Shown here: positions 9,871-22,032 of the stretch, piece after piece | How the letters are laid out: each line of letters starts with the position of its first letter | How positions within the stretch are numbered: position 1 is the stretch's first letter | Origin: Klebsiella pneumoniae | GTDB taxonomy: Bacteria > Pseudomonadota > Gammaproteobacteria > Pseudomonadales > UBA5518 | Length of the DNA: 64,000 nucleotides | NCBI GenBank assembly: GCA_945862145.1 | Contig: CAMAXE010000001.1 | Location: forward strand, 452,295 to 516,294 | Direction: 5' to 3' | Program-made: the position numbers and the translations under genes | Notes under the pieces: generated by a model | The model's input: the letters and a program-made list of their open reading frames with translations, nothing else | What the model was told of the DNA's origin: nothing | Databases searched by the model: none

Positions 9871-10641
9871 ATGAACATCCCGGTCTGCCCGCGCTGCGGG
9901 CATCGTCGCAGCAATAAGGACAGCGCCACCCACGCGGGCGTGTGTCCCGGCTGCGGCATCGCTTATGCGAAATGGCTGGGACGCAACGCCGCAGGCGCTC
10001 ACACCACGCCCGCAAAGCCCAGCGCGATCGCGCTCGAGACAGAGACAGCGGCCCTGCTGCCACGGCTGCGCGAGCAGTTGCTGCTGCCGCCCGAAGGCGC
10101 CGACGAGACAAGCATGATCTGGCGCGCCGTGCTGCTCGTCGCGCTTGGATTGTGGACGCTCTGGTTTGCCGCCCACGGCATCGACTGGGAGGTGATCGGC
10201 GGCTCCTTCCTGCATAACGCCAACCTTGCCTTCCACGAGTTCGGCCATGTGTTCTTCCGCCCCTTCGGACGGTTCATGATGATCCTCGGCGGCAGCCTGT
10301 TCCAGGTCGCGCTGCCACTGCTGCTTGCGGGGTATTTTGCCGGCTGGAAACAGGACAACATCGCCGCAGCTACAGCGCTGTGGTGGTGCGGCCAGAACCT
10401 GGTGGATGTCGCACCCTACATACGCGATGCCGAATACCGGGTACTGCCACTGGTGGGTGGTGGCGGGGAGGAGAGCCACGATTGGGGCAATCTGCTGACG
10501 CAACTGGACGCCGTACCCGCCTGTTATGCGCTGGCGCGCACGAGTTTCAGCCTGGGACTCCTGATCATGTGTGCCGCACTTGCCTGGGGAGCCGCCGTGG
10601 TGTGGCGGTGGCGCCGCGAGGCTACAAACGGGGCGCCCTGA
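9871..10641 (+). CDS. Zinc-ribbon membrane protein with HEXXH motif
   Basis: The 256-residue protein has an N-terminal zinc-ribbon pattern, CPRC (6-9) and CPGC (25-28). It then has about four membrane segments (roughly 85-102, 135-158, 165-180 and 225-246). HEFGH at 122-126, preceded by a hydrophobic run, matches the HEXXH zinc site of membrane metalloproteases such as the M50 group. Asp179 in NLVDVAPY could be a third ligand, as in M50 enzymes, but that is inference. HDW at 203-205 is another possible metal site. No named family comes to mind with certainty. It follows the SDR by 8 bp and ends 12 bp from convergent gpmI. Confidence 0.7.
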   Translation: MNIPVCPRCGHRRSNKDSATHAGVCPGCGIAYAKWLGRNAAGAHTTPAKPSAIALETETAALLPRLREQLLLPPEGADETSMIWRAVLLVALGLWTLWFAAHGIDWEVIGGSFLHNANLAFHEFGHVFFRPFGRFMMILGGSLFQVALPLLLAGYFAGWKQDNIAAATALWWCGQNLVDVAPYIRDAEYRVLPLVGGGGEESHDWGNLLTQLDAVPACYALARTSFSLGLLIMCAALAWGAAVVWRWRREATNGAP

Positions 10642-10653
10642 GCCGGGCGGGTA

Positions 10654-12303
10654 CTAGGCGCGCACCGTCAGCAGGCTGCGCCGCCACATCGACGGTGCGC
10701 TGAAGCCGAGCAGATGCAGGCTAGTGGCCGCGACATTGGCAAGACCTGCGTCCGGATCCTGACGCAGCCCCAGACGCCCACCCGAGACACGGTCGTGCAG
10801 ATAAAGCGGCACGGGATTGAGTGTGTGGCTGGTCTTGGCGCGGATACGCCCGTCGGGTGTGCGGGCCGGGGCGCCAGTCTTGGCGTCAAGTTCGAACATT
10901 TCCTCGGCGTTGCCATGATCGGCGGTGATCAGTGCAACCCCCCCCAGCGCATCGATAGCCGGCAACAGCCGGGCAAGCGCGAGATCGACTGCCTCCACCG
11001 CCATCACCGCGGCGGCGAAATTCCCTGTGTGCCCAACCATATCGCCATTGGCGTAATTCACGCGGGCGCAGCGGAAACGCCCCGAGTGCAACTCGCTGAT
11101 CAACGCGTCGGTGATCTCCGCGGCCTTCATCCGGGGCCGCTCCTCGAAAGCCGCCCGATCAGAGGGGATTTCAACCCAGCGCTCCAGCCGATCGTCGAAG
11201 CGGAGGCTGCGATTGCCATTCCAGAAATAGGTGACGTGCCCGAACTTCTGGGTCTCGGAGATCGCAAGCTGCGACACCCCTGCTGCGGAAAGGTATTCGC
11301 TCATGGTGTCGCGGATGGCCGGAGGGGCCACCAGGAAGCGCGCGGGCAGTTTGAGGTCACCGTCGTACTGCAGCATGCCCGCAAACACGACCTGCGGCCT
11401 GCGGCCACGGTCGAATGCCTCCAGGCCGGGATCCTCGAATGCGCGCGTGATCGCGATCGCACGGTCGCCGCGGAAGTTGAACAGCACCACGGAATCCCCG
11501 TCCTCGATCGGACCGAGCGGCCCGTGGTCCCCCGCCACCACGAAGGCGGGCAGGTTCTGGTCGCTGATGCCGGGCTGTTCGGCGCGAAAACGCGTCACGG
11601 CCTCGGTGGCACTGCCAAAGCGCCGGCCCTCGCCGCGCACATGCGCGGCCCAGCCGCACTCGACCATGCCCCAGTCGGCCTCGTAACGATCCATGGTGAT
11701 GCGCATGCGCCCGCCACCGCTCGCGATGCGGGCATCGCAGCCCGCAGCGGCGAGCGACTGCAGGAGCGCCTCGAGGGGGAGCAGGAACTCGAGTGCCGAG
11801 GTCTCGGACACGTCGCGACCGTCGAGCAGAACGTGCAGGCGAATGCGTTGCACACCCGCCCTGCAGGCAGCCTGCAGAAGCGCATGCAGATGCCCCGCGT
11901 GTGAGTGCACATTGCCATCCGAAAGCAGGCCGATAAAGTGCAACGTCGCCCCTGCCCTGCAGGCATTGGCCGTGATCTCCTGCCAGGCGGCGCCCGCAAA
12001 GAGGCTGCCGTTGGCGATGGCGTCACCCACCAGGGCTGCCCCCTGGGCGTAGATCTGCCCGGAGCCAAGCGCGTTATGGCCAACCTCGGAGTTGCCCATG
12101 TCGTCGTCGCTCGGCATGCCCACCGCGGTGCCGTGGGCGCGTAGCAGGACCTGCGGTGCATGGGCTGCAAGGCCATCGAGCGTTGGCTTGAAGGCCGCAC
12201 TGACGGCATTGCCCTCACTCGCGCTCCGCCACCCCATCCCGTCCATTACGATGGTGACGACGGGACCGGATACGCCCGGAAAATCGGGACTGGGCGAGAG
12301 CAT
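10654..12303 (-). CDS. gpmI: 2,3-bisphosphoglycerate-independent phosphoglycerate mutase
   Basis: GpmI (549 aa) interconverts 3- and 2-phosphoglycerate in glycolysis using two Mn ions. It shows the metal motif IVMDGMGW near the N-terminus, the phosphoserine nucleophile at about residue 72 in MGNSEVGHN, the transferase domain LLDGRDV, and the C-terminal metal motif TADHGNAEEM. ATG 12303 has GAGG eight bases upstream. An in-frame TTG at 12321 would overlap the previous gene and is less likely. It lies 10 bp after the LLM oxidoreductase on the same strand. Confidence 0.96.
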   Translation of the reverse strand: MLSPSPDFPGVSGPVVTIVMDGMGWRSASEGNAVSAAFKPTLDGLAAHAPQVLLRAHGTAVGMPSDDDMGNSEVGHNALGSGQIYAQGAALVGDAIANGSLFAGAAWQEITANACRAGATLHFIGLLSDGNVHSHAGHLHALLQAACRAGVQRIRLHVLLDGRDVSETSALEFLLPLEALLQSLAAAGCDARIASGGGRMRITMDRYEADWGMVECGWAAHVRGEGRRFGSATEAVTRFRAEQPGISDQNLPAFVVAGDHGPLGPIEDGDSVVLFNFRGDRAIAITRAFEDPGLEAFDRGRRPQVVFAGMLQYDGDLKLPARFLVAPPAIRDTMSEYLSAAGVSQLAISETQKFGHVTYFWNGNRSLRFDDRLERWVEIPSDRAAFEERPRMKAAEITDALISELHSGRFRCARVNYANGDMVGHTGNFAAAVMAVEAVDLALARLLPAIDALGGVALITADHGNAEEMFELDAKTGAPARTPDGRIRAKTSHTLNPVPLYLHDRVSGGRLGLRQDPDAGLANVAATSLHLLGFSAPSMWRRSLLTVRA

Positions 12304-12313
12304 CCCCCGTGCC

Positions 12314-13357
12314 TCAGCCAAGCAGGATGTCGGCCACGGCAGCCAGATGTTCTGGTTGTCGCATGCCCAAAATCAGTGTACCCACGCGTCGCTCGGCGCC
12401 CAGCGCACGCCAGGCCGCAGCACGCTCGCGGATACGACCAATCGGGCCGATCAGCGCAACCTCGTCGACCAGCGCATCCGGCACGGCGGCGACCGCCTCT
12501 TCTTTGCGACCGCCCAGGAACAGGTCCTGAATCTGGATGGCAGCGTCTTCGTAGCCCATCTGGCGGGTGTAGCGATTGTAGAAATTCTTGTCGCGTGCCC
12601 CCATGCCGCCGACGTACAGCGCGAGCATTTCCTTGACGGGCCGACGGCAGGCATCGAGGTCATCTCCCACCACCACCGAGAGGGTCGGCGCCACGTCGAA
12701 GTCGACGCGGGTCTTGCCGTCGGTTCGGGCCGCGAGCCCGGGAGCGATGTGCTCCTCCACGAGCCCGACCTTGTCAGGTGAGAGCCAGATCGGGAACACG
12801 CCATCGGCAACCTCGGAGGCGGCCGCGAGCCCGGCGGGCGTGAAGCTGGCGCAATAGATTGGAATTCCCGGGGTGGCCTCGAGGATGCTTTTCAGCGGTT
12901 TGCCGAGTCCCGAGGTACCCGGACCGCGATAGGGCAACTGGTAGATCTCACCGTCGAACTCGACGGGTCCCTCGCGCTGCATGATGAGCCGCATGATCTG
13001 GATGTACTCGCGCATGCGGGTCACCGGCTTGGCGTAGGGCACACCGTGCCAGCCCTCGACCACCTGCGGCCCGGAGGCGCCAAGTCCGATCAGGAAACGG
13101 TTGCCGGAAATCTGCGAGAGCGTCATGGCGGTCATCGCGGCGTTGGCCGGTGTGCGGGCCGCGATCTGCATGATCGCGGTACCCACCCGGATGCGGGTGG
13201 TCTGGGCGAGTAGCCAGGTGGCGATCGATATGGCATCGGAGCCGTAGGCCTCGGCGACCCAGACGGAATCGAAACCCACTGCCTCCGCCTGGCGCACAAG
13301 GTCGACGGGGACGATCGCGCGCTTGCCGCTGTAACCGACGTTCAGTCCTAGACGCAT
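12314..13357 (-). CDS. LLM class flavin-dependent oxidoreductase (possibly F420-dependent)
   Basis: The 347-residue protein is a bacterial-luciferase-like TIM barrel: MRLGLNVGYSGK at the start, EAVGFDSVWVAEAYGSDA, GTAIMQIAARTP and LGASGPQVVEGWHG. These match the luciferase-like subfamily often annotated as F420-dependent. The cofactor may be F420 or FMN; no F420 biosynthesis gene is in the window. The substrate is unknown. It is divergent from prc with about 130 bp between starts, and upstream of gpmI, with which it may be co-transcribed. Confidence 0.85.
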   Translation of the reverse strand: MRLGLNVGYSGKRAIVPVDLVRQAEAVGFDSVWVAEAYGSDAISIATWLLAQTTRIRVGTAIMQIAARTPANAAMTAMTLSQISGNRFLIGLGASGPQVVEGWHGVPYAKPVTRMREYIQIMRLIMQREGPVEFDGEIYQLPYRGPGTSGLGKPLKSILEATPGIPIYCASFTPAGLAAASEVADGVFPIWLSPDKVGLVEEHIAPGLAARTDGKTRVDFDVAPTLSVVVGDDLDACRRPVKEMLALYVGGMGARDKNFYNRYTRQMGYEDAAIQIQDLFLGGRKEEAVAAVPDALVDEVALIGPIGRIRERAAAWRALGAERRVGTLILGMRQPEHLAAVADILLG

Positions 13358-13486
13358 GGAAAGCTATCTCCGAAGACCAGAGGTTGAGAATTCACACCGT
13401 CCGAGCGCACGCCGACGGTGAAAGCCGACGGGATTATCAGTAATATCTTGGGCAAAGTCATCGTCAACGGCACAGCGCGCAATCAG

Positions 13487-15601
13487 ATGTATCAAACCGC
13501 CCGCAACCTGCGTCGTTTTTTCCTTCCGTCGTTCTTCCAGCTCCTCGTTGCGGTACCCGCGCTGGCCCTTGCACCGGAGCCGCCGCTCGCATACGACCGG
13601 GCGCAGAGCCTGACGACGCTGGACATTATCGAGCGACTCGGCCGGCACCACTACGCGCGGGTCGCGGTGGATGATTCGCTCTCCTCACGGCTGCTTGATA
13701 ACTATCTGGACAACCTCGACGGCTCGCGCAGCGTGTTGCTGAAATCCGATATCGCCGAGTTCGAGCCCCTGCGTCAGCACCTCGATGACGCCCTGCTCTC
13801 GGGAGACCTCGACGCCGGTTTCCGCCTCTACCGCCGCTACCGCGAGCGCCTCGAGAGCCGCCTTGCAGAGCTCGACACCAGCCTGCCCGAGCGGTTGAAG
13901 AAAATGGATTTCAGCAAGGACGAGGTCATGCTGATCGACCGCAGCAAGCTCGACTGGCCAGCCGACCAGGCCGCCGCCGACATTGTTTGGGACCAGCAGC
14001 TCAAGGCCAGCGTGCTCAGTCTGCGTCTCGCGGGCAAGACCATGCCCGATATCGAGAAACTACTCGCCAAACGCTACAAGGACCAGCTCCGCCGGATTCG
14101 GCAGGTCAACAGCGAGGACGTGTACCAGTTGTACATGAACTCCTTCACTGAGCTCTTCGACCCGCACACGAACTATCTCTCGCCGCGGAGCTCGGAGAAC
14201 TTCAACATGAACATGCGCCTGTCCCTCGAGGGGATCGGGGCCGTGCTGCAGGCAGACGAGGAGTTCACCCAGGTCGCGCGCCTCGTTCCCGCCGGGCCCG
14301 CTGCCAAACAGGGGCAGTTGCGCACCTCGGACAAGATCGTGGCGGTGGGCCAAGGCGCGGCGGAAGTGGTCGACGTGGTGGGCTGGCGCCTCGACGATGT
14401 GGTCGATCTCATCCGCGGCCCCAAGGGCAGCACGGTGCGTCTTGAAGTCGTGCGCGGCAGCGGCGCCGCCGAGCAGCGCCTGTCGCTCAGCATCGTGCGC
14501 GAACAGGTGAAGCTGGAGGAACAGGCCGCACAGAGCCAGGTGCTGGAACTCGAGACAGGCGGCGAAAAGCACCGTATCGGGATCATAGACGTACCTGCGT
14601 TCTATGCCGATTTCGAGGCCATGCAGCGAGGCGATCCGGATTTCCGCAGTACCACGCGGGATGTGGCGCGGCTGCTGGCGGGGCTGCAGCAACAAAAGGT
14701 CGAGGGTGTGATCATCGATCTCCGTGACAACGGCGGCGGCTCGCTCGAGGAATCCAACCAGCTCACCGGGCTCTTTATCGAGTCCGGACCAACCGTACAG
14801 ATCCGCCACAGCAACGAGCGCGTGGAGCGCAAGCAGAAGTTCCGCGACGACTATTACTACGCGGGTCCGATGGTGGTGCTGATCAACCGGCTGAGCGCCT
14901 CGGCCTCCGAGATATTCGCCGGCGCCATCCAGGACTATCACCGTGGCCTGATCGTGGGAACACAGTCGTTCGGCAAGGGCACCGTGCAGTCGCTGAGTGA
15001 CCTGAACCACGGGCAGCTGAAACTCACCGAGTCAAAGTTCTACCGTATCTCGGGTGAGAGCACCCAGCATCGCGGCGTGGTGCCGGACATTGAGTTTCCC
15101 AGCCTCTATGACACCGATGAGATCGGCGAGAGTGCCCTGCACCATGCCCTCCCGTGGGATCGCATCGCCCCCGTGCGCCACCGGCTCTATCAGGACTACG
15201 GCACCCTCCTCGAAGCCCTGCGCAGCCAGCACGAGACGCGCGTGAAGGAGGACCCGGAGTTCGTCCACCTCGAGAGCGAGATCGCGATTGCCCGCAAGCG
15301 CAGCGAGGTGAATACACTGTCGCTGAGCGAGAGTATCCGCAAGCGGGAGCGCCAGACGCAGAGCGAGGAGGAACTCGGCATCGAGAACATCCTGCGTGCC
15401 GCACGCGGCGAGCCGCTGCTGAAGTCGATAGACGAACTCGACGGCAAGGACACAGACGAGGCCGACGCTGCCGATGCCGCCGCCGACGCTGCCGAGCCAG
15501 AGCAGAAAGACCCGGCCAAGGACGCGCTGCTGGCCGAATCAGGACGAATCCTGCTCGACGCCATCCGGCTCAACCACCGAGTAGCCGCCAGCGCTAACTG
15601 A
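13487..15601 (+). CDS. prc: Tail-specific C-terminal processing protease Prc
   Basis: Prc (704 aa) is a periplasmic S41 serine protease that trims or degrades proteins from their C-termini. A signal peptide ending near ALALA is followed by the N-terminal helical domain. A PDZ domain (about 245-330, GIGAVLQADEE and VPAGPAAKQG) and the S41 core with the Ser472/Lys497 dyad in SASASEIFAG and SFGKGTVQ follow; the 25-residue spacing equals that in E. coli Prc. ATG 13487 puts the signal peptide at the N-terminus; a GTG 13418 start would add 23 residues in front. The C-terminal tail is rich in Ala/Asp/Glu. It ends 14 bp from convergent gor. Confidence 0.93.
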   Translation: MYQTARNLRRFFLPSFFQLLVAVPALALAPEPPLAYDRAQSLTTLDIIERLGRHHYARVAVDDSLSSRLLDNYLDNLDGSRSVLLKSDIAEFEPLRQHLDDALLSGDLDAGFRLYRRYRERLESRLAELDTSLPERLKKMDFSKDEVMLIDRSKLDWPADQAAADIVWDQQLKASVLSLRLAGKTMPDIEKLLAKRYKDQLRRIRQVNSEDVYQLYMNSFTELFDPHTNYLSPRSSENFNMNMRLSLEGIGAVLQADEEFTQVARLVPAGPAAKQGQLRTSDKIVAVGQGAAEVVDVVGWRLDDVVDLIRGPKGSTVRLEVVRGSGAAEQRLSLSIVREQVKLEEQAAQSQVLELETGGEKHRIGIIDVPAFYADFEAMQRGDPDFRSTTRDVARLLAGLQQQKVEGVIIDLRDNGGGSLEESNQLTGLFIESGPTVQIRHSNERVERKQKFRDDYYYAGPMVVLINRLSASASEIFAGAIQDYHRGLIVGTQSFGKGTVQSLSDLNHGQLKLTESKFYRISGESTQHRGVVPDIEFPSLYDTDEIGESALHHALPWDRIAPVRHRLYQDYGTLLEALRSQHETRVKEDPEFVHLESEIAIARKRSEVNTLSLSESIRKRERQTQSEEELGIENILRAARGEPLLKSIDELDGKDTDEADAADAAADAAEPEQKDPAKDALLAESGRILLDAIRLNHRVAASAN

Positions 15602-15615
15602 GCGGCGGGCCCGCC

Positions 15616-16971
15616 TCAGGCGACGGGCTCGCGCATGGTGACGAACTCCTCAGCCGCGGTCGGGTGAATACCCAGCGTGGCGTCGAAAACCGCCTTGGTC
15701 GCGCCGGCCTGCAGCGCAACCGCCAGTCCCTGCACGATCTCGCCCGCGTCGGGCCCGATCATGTGCACCCCCAGCACCCGGTCCGTGTCGGCATCGACCA
15801 CGAGTTTCATCAGAGTGCGCTCGGGATTGCCGCTCAGGGTGTTCTTCATGGCGCGGAAGCCGGATGTGTAGATCTGCACGCGGGCACCGCGCTCGCGCGC
15901 GACCTCCTCGCTCAGCCCAACCGTGCCGATGCTCGGCTGGCTGAACACGGCGGTCGGTATGTTCTCGAGCGAGACGGTCTTTGGCAGCGCCTGGAACAGG
16001 GTGCTGCACAAGGCCATGCCCTGCGCCAGCGCGAGAGGCGTGAGCTCCGGCCCGCCGATCACATCGCCAATGGCGTGTATCGAGGGCACGCTGCTCTGGT
16101 AGTGCGCATCGACCTCGATGGCGCCGGTGTCACTCAGGCGAACACCGCACTCCTCAAGCCCGATCTGCCCCGTGCAGGGACGACGCCCGGTGGCGTAAAG
16201 CACAAGATCGGTCTGTTCGACGCCGCCGTCGGCAAAATGGAGCTCCAAGCTACCGTCGCCCTGCTTTTCGATCCGTGAAATCTGGGCCTCCAGCCGCAAG
16301 GAAATTCCCTTCTGGGGCATCTCGATGGCCAGCGCACGGCCCAGGTCCGCGTCGAAGAAGCGCAGCAACTGCGCCCCCCGGTACGCCACTGTCGTGCGCA
16401 CACCCAGACCATTCAGGATCCCGGCGAACTCCACGGCGATGTAGCCGCCACCGACCACGACCGCACGTCGCGGCAGCGTATCGAGGTCGAACATCTCGTT
16501 CGAGGTGACTACATGCTCGCGCCCCGGAAATTCGGGCACGAAAGGCCAGGCGCCGGTGGCGATCAGGATGTGGCGTGCGGTGTGTCTCTCGCCCAGCACA
16601 TCCACTGTGTGGGCATCGAGCAGGCGCGCGCGCCCCTCCAGGATACGCACCCCGCGGCCCTCGAGGAGATTACGGTAAACGCCCTTCAGGCGGGTGATCT
16701 CGCGGGTCTTGTTGTCGCGCAGCCGGGCCCAGTCAAGGCGCGATGCGCCGACATCCCAGCCGAAGCCTGCGGCGTCCGCAAAGTCCTCGTGGTAATGCGC
16801 GGCATAGACGAAAAGTTTTTTCGGCACGCAGCCGACATTCACGCAGGTGCCTCCGAGGTAGCGCTCCTCGGCAATGGCAACCCGGGCACCAGCGGCGGCG
16901 GACACGCGCGCGCAACGCACGCCCCCGGAACCGGCGCCGATCACGAACAGGTCGTAGTCGAACTCAGGCAT
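15616..16971 (-). CDS. gorA: Glutathione-disulfide reductase
   Basis: This 451-residue class I pyridine-nucleotide disulfide oxidoreductase has the FAD motif IGAGSGG, the redox pair Cys43/Cys48 in GTCVNVGC, the NAD(P) fold [14 protein letters not shown], and the C-terminal GIHPTAAEE with the catalytic His-Glu. The VNVGCVPKK and [12 protein letters not shown] context and the absence of an N-terminal extension fit glutathione reductase better than mercuric or lipoamide reductase. It uses NADPH to regenerate glutathione. Its start overlaps the cysG end by 8 bp. Confidence 0.92.
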   Translation of the reverse strand: MPEFDYDLFVIGAGSGGVRCARVSAAAGARVAIAEERYLGGTCVNVGCVPKKLFVYAAHYHEDFADAAGFGWDVGASRLDWARLRDNKTREITRLKGVYRNLLEGRGVRILEGRARLLDAHTVDVLGERHTARHILIATGAWPFVPEFPGREHVVTSNEMFDLDTLPRRAVVVGGGYIAVEFAGILNGLGVRTTVAYRGAQLLRFFDADLGRALAIEMPQKGISLRLEAQISRIEKQGDGSLELHFADGGVEQTDLVLYATGRRPCTGQIGLEECGVRLSDTGAIEVDAHYQSSVPSIHAIGDVIGGPELTPLALAQGMALCSTLFQALPKTVSLENIPTAVFSQPSIGTVGLSEEVARERGARVQIYTSGFRAMKNTLSGNPERTLMKLVVDADTDRVLGVHMIGPDAGEIVQGLAVALQAGATKAVFDATLGIHPTAAEEFVTMREPVA

Positions 16972-18358
16972 GCGATGGGCTCCGCGGAGGATGAAACCAG
17001 GACAGGCGCGTGTGAAGACTCACCACGCTGCCCACGATAATGAGCGTGGGGCCGTGGATGTCGCTGCACGCGAGCAGCGCGGGCATCTCCTGCAGCGTGG
17101 ACACCAGCACGCGCTGCGCCGGCAGCGTTCCCTGCTGCACCAGCGCCACCGAGGTCAGAGGGTCGGCACCGGCGCCGATCAGCCGCTCGCAAATCTGCGG
17201 CAGCCCCACTAGCCCCATATAGAACACCAGAGTCTCGCGTGGCTGAACCAGCGTCGACCAGTCGAGATCTACCGTATCGCCGCGCAGATGACCAGCAACG
17301 AAGCGCACCGAGTGAGCGTGATCGCGATGCGTGAGCGGGATGCCAGCGTAGGCCGCACACCCGTTCGCGGCGCTGACGCCCGGCACCACCTGGAACGGAA
17401 TTCCGGCGCCAGCCAGGTGTTCGATCTCCTCGCCGCCGCGACCGAAAAGGAACGGGTCGCCGCCCTTCAGCCGCAGCACGCGCTTTCCCTCACTCGCGAG
17501 ATCAACCAGAAGCTGGTTGATATCGGGCTGCGGCACGGCGTGATCACCACTGCGCTTGCCCACATATATGCGCTCGGCGTCGCGTCGCACGAGATCGAGT
17601 ATGGCCTCGCTCACGAGGCGGTCATGGAGCACCACATCACACTTCTGCATCAATCGAAGCGCGCGGAACGTGAGCAGATCGGGATCTCCCGGCCCTGCCC
17701 CGACCAGAAACACCTCGCCGCCCGGCTTCAGGGTTTCGAGCTGACGATCCAGAAGCACATCCGCGGCCTCCTCATCACCGGCGAGGACCCGTTCGGCGAC
17801 CGGTCCATCGACCAGTTCCTCCCACACGCGCAGGCGCTGCTCCGCATCCGGCACCCGCTCGCGGATCCTTCCGCGCCGCTCGCCCAGGAAACCCGCGAGG
17901 CGGCCAATACCGGCTGGCAACAGGGTTTCAAGCTGGGCGCGGATGCGGCGCGCCAGTACCGGCGCATTGCCACCGGTGGAAAATGCCGCGATCAGCGGCG
18001 AACGGTCGAGAATGCTCGGCAGGATGAAGTCGCACAGCGCAGGCACATCGGCAACGTTCACGGGGATGCGGCGCGCGTGCGCAGCACGGTGGACCGCGAG
18101 GTCCACCGCCTCGATGCCGGTTGCCACCAGCACGAGCACCTGCTGGTCAAGATGATCGGCGCGAAAGGGCTCGCGAATCACGCTGCCTCCGCTGCCAAGC
18201 GCCAGCTCTTCGAGCGCTGGCAGGATCTGCGGGGCCACTACCTCTAGCCGCGCCCCGGCGCGGGCGAGCAGCTCGCTCTTGCGCAGCGCAACTTTGCCAC
18301 CCCCGACCACCAGAACGGCGCGCTCGCGCAGCCGCAGGAATACGGGCAGGAACTCCAT
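16964..18358 (-). CDS. cysG: Siroheme synthase CysG (trifunctional)
   Basis: CysG (464 aa) makes siroheme from uroporphyrinogen III. The N-terminal dehydrogenase/ferrochelatase domain (1-about 210) has [15 protein letters not shown] and [14 protein letters not shown]. The C-terminal methyltransferase domain (about 215-460) has [18 protein letters not shown]-like [25 protein letters not shown] and VPGVSAANG. The siroheme product would serve the sulfite reductase at 44.0 kb. It starts 7 bp after serS, as in Pseudomonas, and overlaps gor by 8 bp. Confidence 0.96.
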   Translation of the reverse strand: MEFLPVFLRLRERAVLVVGGGKVALRKSELLARAGARLEVVAPQILPALEELALGSGGSVIREPFRADHLDQQVLVLVATGIEAVDLAVHRAAHARRIPVNVADVPALCDFILPSILDRSPLIAAFSTGGNAPVLARRIRAQLETLLPAGIGRLAGFLGERRGRIRERVPDAEQRLRVWEELVDGPVAERVLAGDEEAADVLLDRQLETLKPGGEVFLVGAGPGDPDLLTFRALRLMQKCDVVLHDRLVSEAILDLVRRDAERIYVGKRSGDHAVPQPDINQLLVDLASEGKRVLRLKGGDPFLFGRGGEEIEHLAGAGIPFQVVPGVSAANGCAAYAGIPLTHRDHAHSVRFVAGHLRGDTVDLDWSTLVQPRETLVFYMGLVGLPQICERLIGAGADPLTSVALVQQGTLPAQRVLVSTLQEMPALLACSDIHGPTLIIVGSVVSLHTRLSWFHPPRSPSHA

Positions 18359-18365
18359 GCGCGGA

Positions 18366-20060
<1,695 letters not shown>

Positions 20061-20061
<1 letters not shown>

Positions 20062-21407
20062 CACCGCGTGCCACCCCGCGGGTAGCGCTGGAGCGCACTG
20101 GCGGCATCACGCTCGCGCAGGCTCTGGAGCTTCTCAGCGATCTGTTTTTCCAGTCCGCGCGGGACCGGGTGGTAGTAACGGCGCGCGGCCAGTTCGGGCG
20201 GGAAATAATTCTCGCCCGCTGCGTGGCCCTCGGGCTCGTCGTGGGCATAGCGGTATTCGGCGCCATGACCCATGGACTTCGTGAACCCCGTCGACGCATT
20301 GCGCAGATGCAGCGGCACCTCGAGGCTGGAGCCCGCCGCGACTTCTGCCCGTGCAGCTGAAAACGCAGCGTACACAGCGTTGCTCTTGGGTGCGCAGGCG
20401 AGATAAACGAGCGCCTGTGCGATGGCAAGCTCACCCTCGGGGCTGCCGAGACGGTCCTGGGTATCCCAGGCATCCAAGGCAATCGAGAGCGCGCGGGGAT
20501 CGGCGTTGCCGATGTCCTCGGTTGCCATGCGCACGACGCGCCGGGCGATATAGAGGGGATCACATCCGCCATCGAGCATGCGTGCCAGCCAGTAAAGCGT
20601 GGCGTCGGGTGAACTGCCCCGCACCGCCTTGTGGAGCGCGCTGATTTGCTCGTGGAATATGTCGCCGCCCTTATCGAAACGCCGGGCATCGCCACCGAAA
20701 AGTTCCGCCAGCACCCCCTCGTCGACCACGCCCTCGTGCGCCAGGTCTGCGGCCACCTCGAGCAGATTGAGTGAACGCCGCGCGTCGCCATCGGCAGCGC
20801 GCGCCAATCGCGCCAGCGAGTCCGCGTCGATGCGCAGCGCTCGCTCGCGAAGCATGACATCCGTCGCCAGCGCACGCTCGAGCACGCGCACGATGGTCGC
20901 CTCGTCCATGGACCGCAGCTTGTATACCCGCGCGCGGGACAATAGCGCGCTGTTCAGTTCAAACGAAGGGTTCTCCGTGGTGGCACCTACGAACACCACG
21001 GTGCCGTCCTCAACGTAAGGCAAGAACGCGTCCTGCTGGCCCTTATTGAAACGATGCACTTCGTCGACGAACAGGATGCTCCGGCGTCCGCTCGCCCGGC
21101 GCTCGCACTGCGCAGCTTCTACTGCCGCACGGATATCTTTAACGCCTCCAAGCACCGCCGAGATCGACTGGAAGTGCGTGTCGGTGGTTTCGGCGAGAAG
21201 CCTGGCGAGCGAGGTCTTGCCGACCCCCGGCGGACCCCAGAGGATCATGGAGTGCAGAGCACCCGAGCGCACCGCGCGCCCGAGTGGCATGTCAACGCCA
21301 AGGATGTGCTCCTGTCCGATGAAGTCCTCGATACTGCGCGGGCGCATGCGTGCCGCCAGCGGCACCCAGCTTGCACTGCCTCCCGGCTCAGTCATCATGG
21401 ATTTCAT
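20061..21407 (-). CDS. rarA: Replication-associated recombination protein A (RarA/MgsA)
   Basis: RarA (448 aa) is an AAA+ ATPase related to clamp loaders and WRNIP1 that acts at stalled forks. It shows LAARMRPRSIEDFIGQEH, Walker A GPPGVGKTS, Walker B LFVDEVHRFNK, sensor GATTENPSFEL and the C-terminal tetramerisation region RYYHPVPRGLE. ATG 21407 has GGAGG 6 bases before it; later in-frame ATGs at 21398 and 21395 have worse spacing. It overlaps the lolA end by 20 bp. Confidence 0.96.
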
Positions 21408-22011
21408 CGACCCCCTCCGGGGTCACGAAGCGGAAGCGTTCGACCGCGATCGCATCAGGAACGCGCACGGCACTGAAGGACACTTCGGTGCGCTGCCCCA
21501 GACCGTCGGTGATCTCGAGGCGCTCGAGCAGGCCGGCACGGAACTGCAGCGCCAGCCGCGAGAACGGACTCCCGTCATCATGCGGCAACAACTCGAAACG
21601 CTCAGCCCCGGCGTCATCGCCCGAAGCACTGATCGAATACAGTTTCTCTACGGCGTCGATCTCGCCGGCCAACAGCATCGACGGGATCTGGTCTGCGCGC
21701 TGGTCCAGCGGTCTGGACACCACCTGGGCAAGGTCGGGATCATACTGCCAGACCGTGGTGCCATCGGACACGACAAGCTGCGCGAAGGGGGGATCGGTTT
21801 CCCAGCGAAACCGGCCCGGATGCGCGAGAAGTACGCGGCCGCCGGACCCTTGCAGCAACGTCCCCTTCTCATCTTTCAATTGCTGGTTGAATACCGCCTC
21901 GATACGTCGCATGCCGGCGAGCAATTCACCGAGGCGAGCCGTGTGAACGTCCGCGGCGCGCGCGCACAGGCACAGTACAGACAGCACGCAGACAGCGAAA
22001 ATACGCGACAC
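21388..22011 (-). CDS. lolA: Outer-membrane lipoprotein carrier LolA
   Basis: LolA (207 aa) carries lipoproteins across the periplasm from LolCDE to LolB. A signal peptide (cleavage near ARAAD) is followed by the LolA pattern: RIEAVFNQQLKDEKG, GRVLLAHPGRFRWE, DPDLAQVVSRPLDQ. Position between ftsK and rarA is the conserved gammaproteobacterial one. The start is GTG 22011, with AAGG seven bases upstream, 21 bp after ftsK. Confidence 0.94.
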   Translation of the reverse strand: MSRIFAVCVLSVLCLCARAADVHTARLGELLAGMRRIEAVFNQQLKDEKGTLLQGSGGRVLLAHPGRFRWETDPPFAQLVVSDGTTVWQYDPDLAQVVSRPLDQRADQIPSMLLAGEIDAVEKLYSISASGDDAGAERFELLPHDDGSPFSRLALQFRAGLLERLEITDGLGQRTEVSFSAVRVPDAIAVERFRFVTPEGVDEIHDD

Positions 22012-22032
22012 GGCAGCACCTTCTGGGGGACC

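Noticed and set aside
13364-13651. Minus-strand frame opposite the start of prc
   Set aside because: It lies opposite the prc signal peptide and promoter gap and encodes charged low-complexity sequence with no family match.
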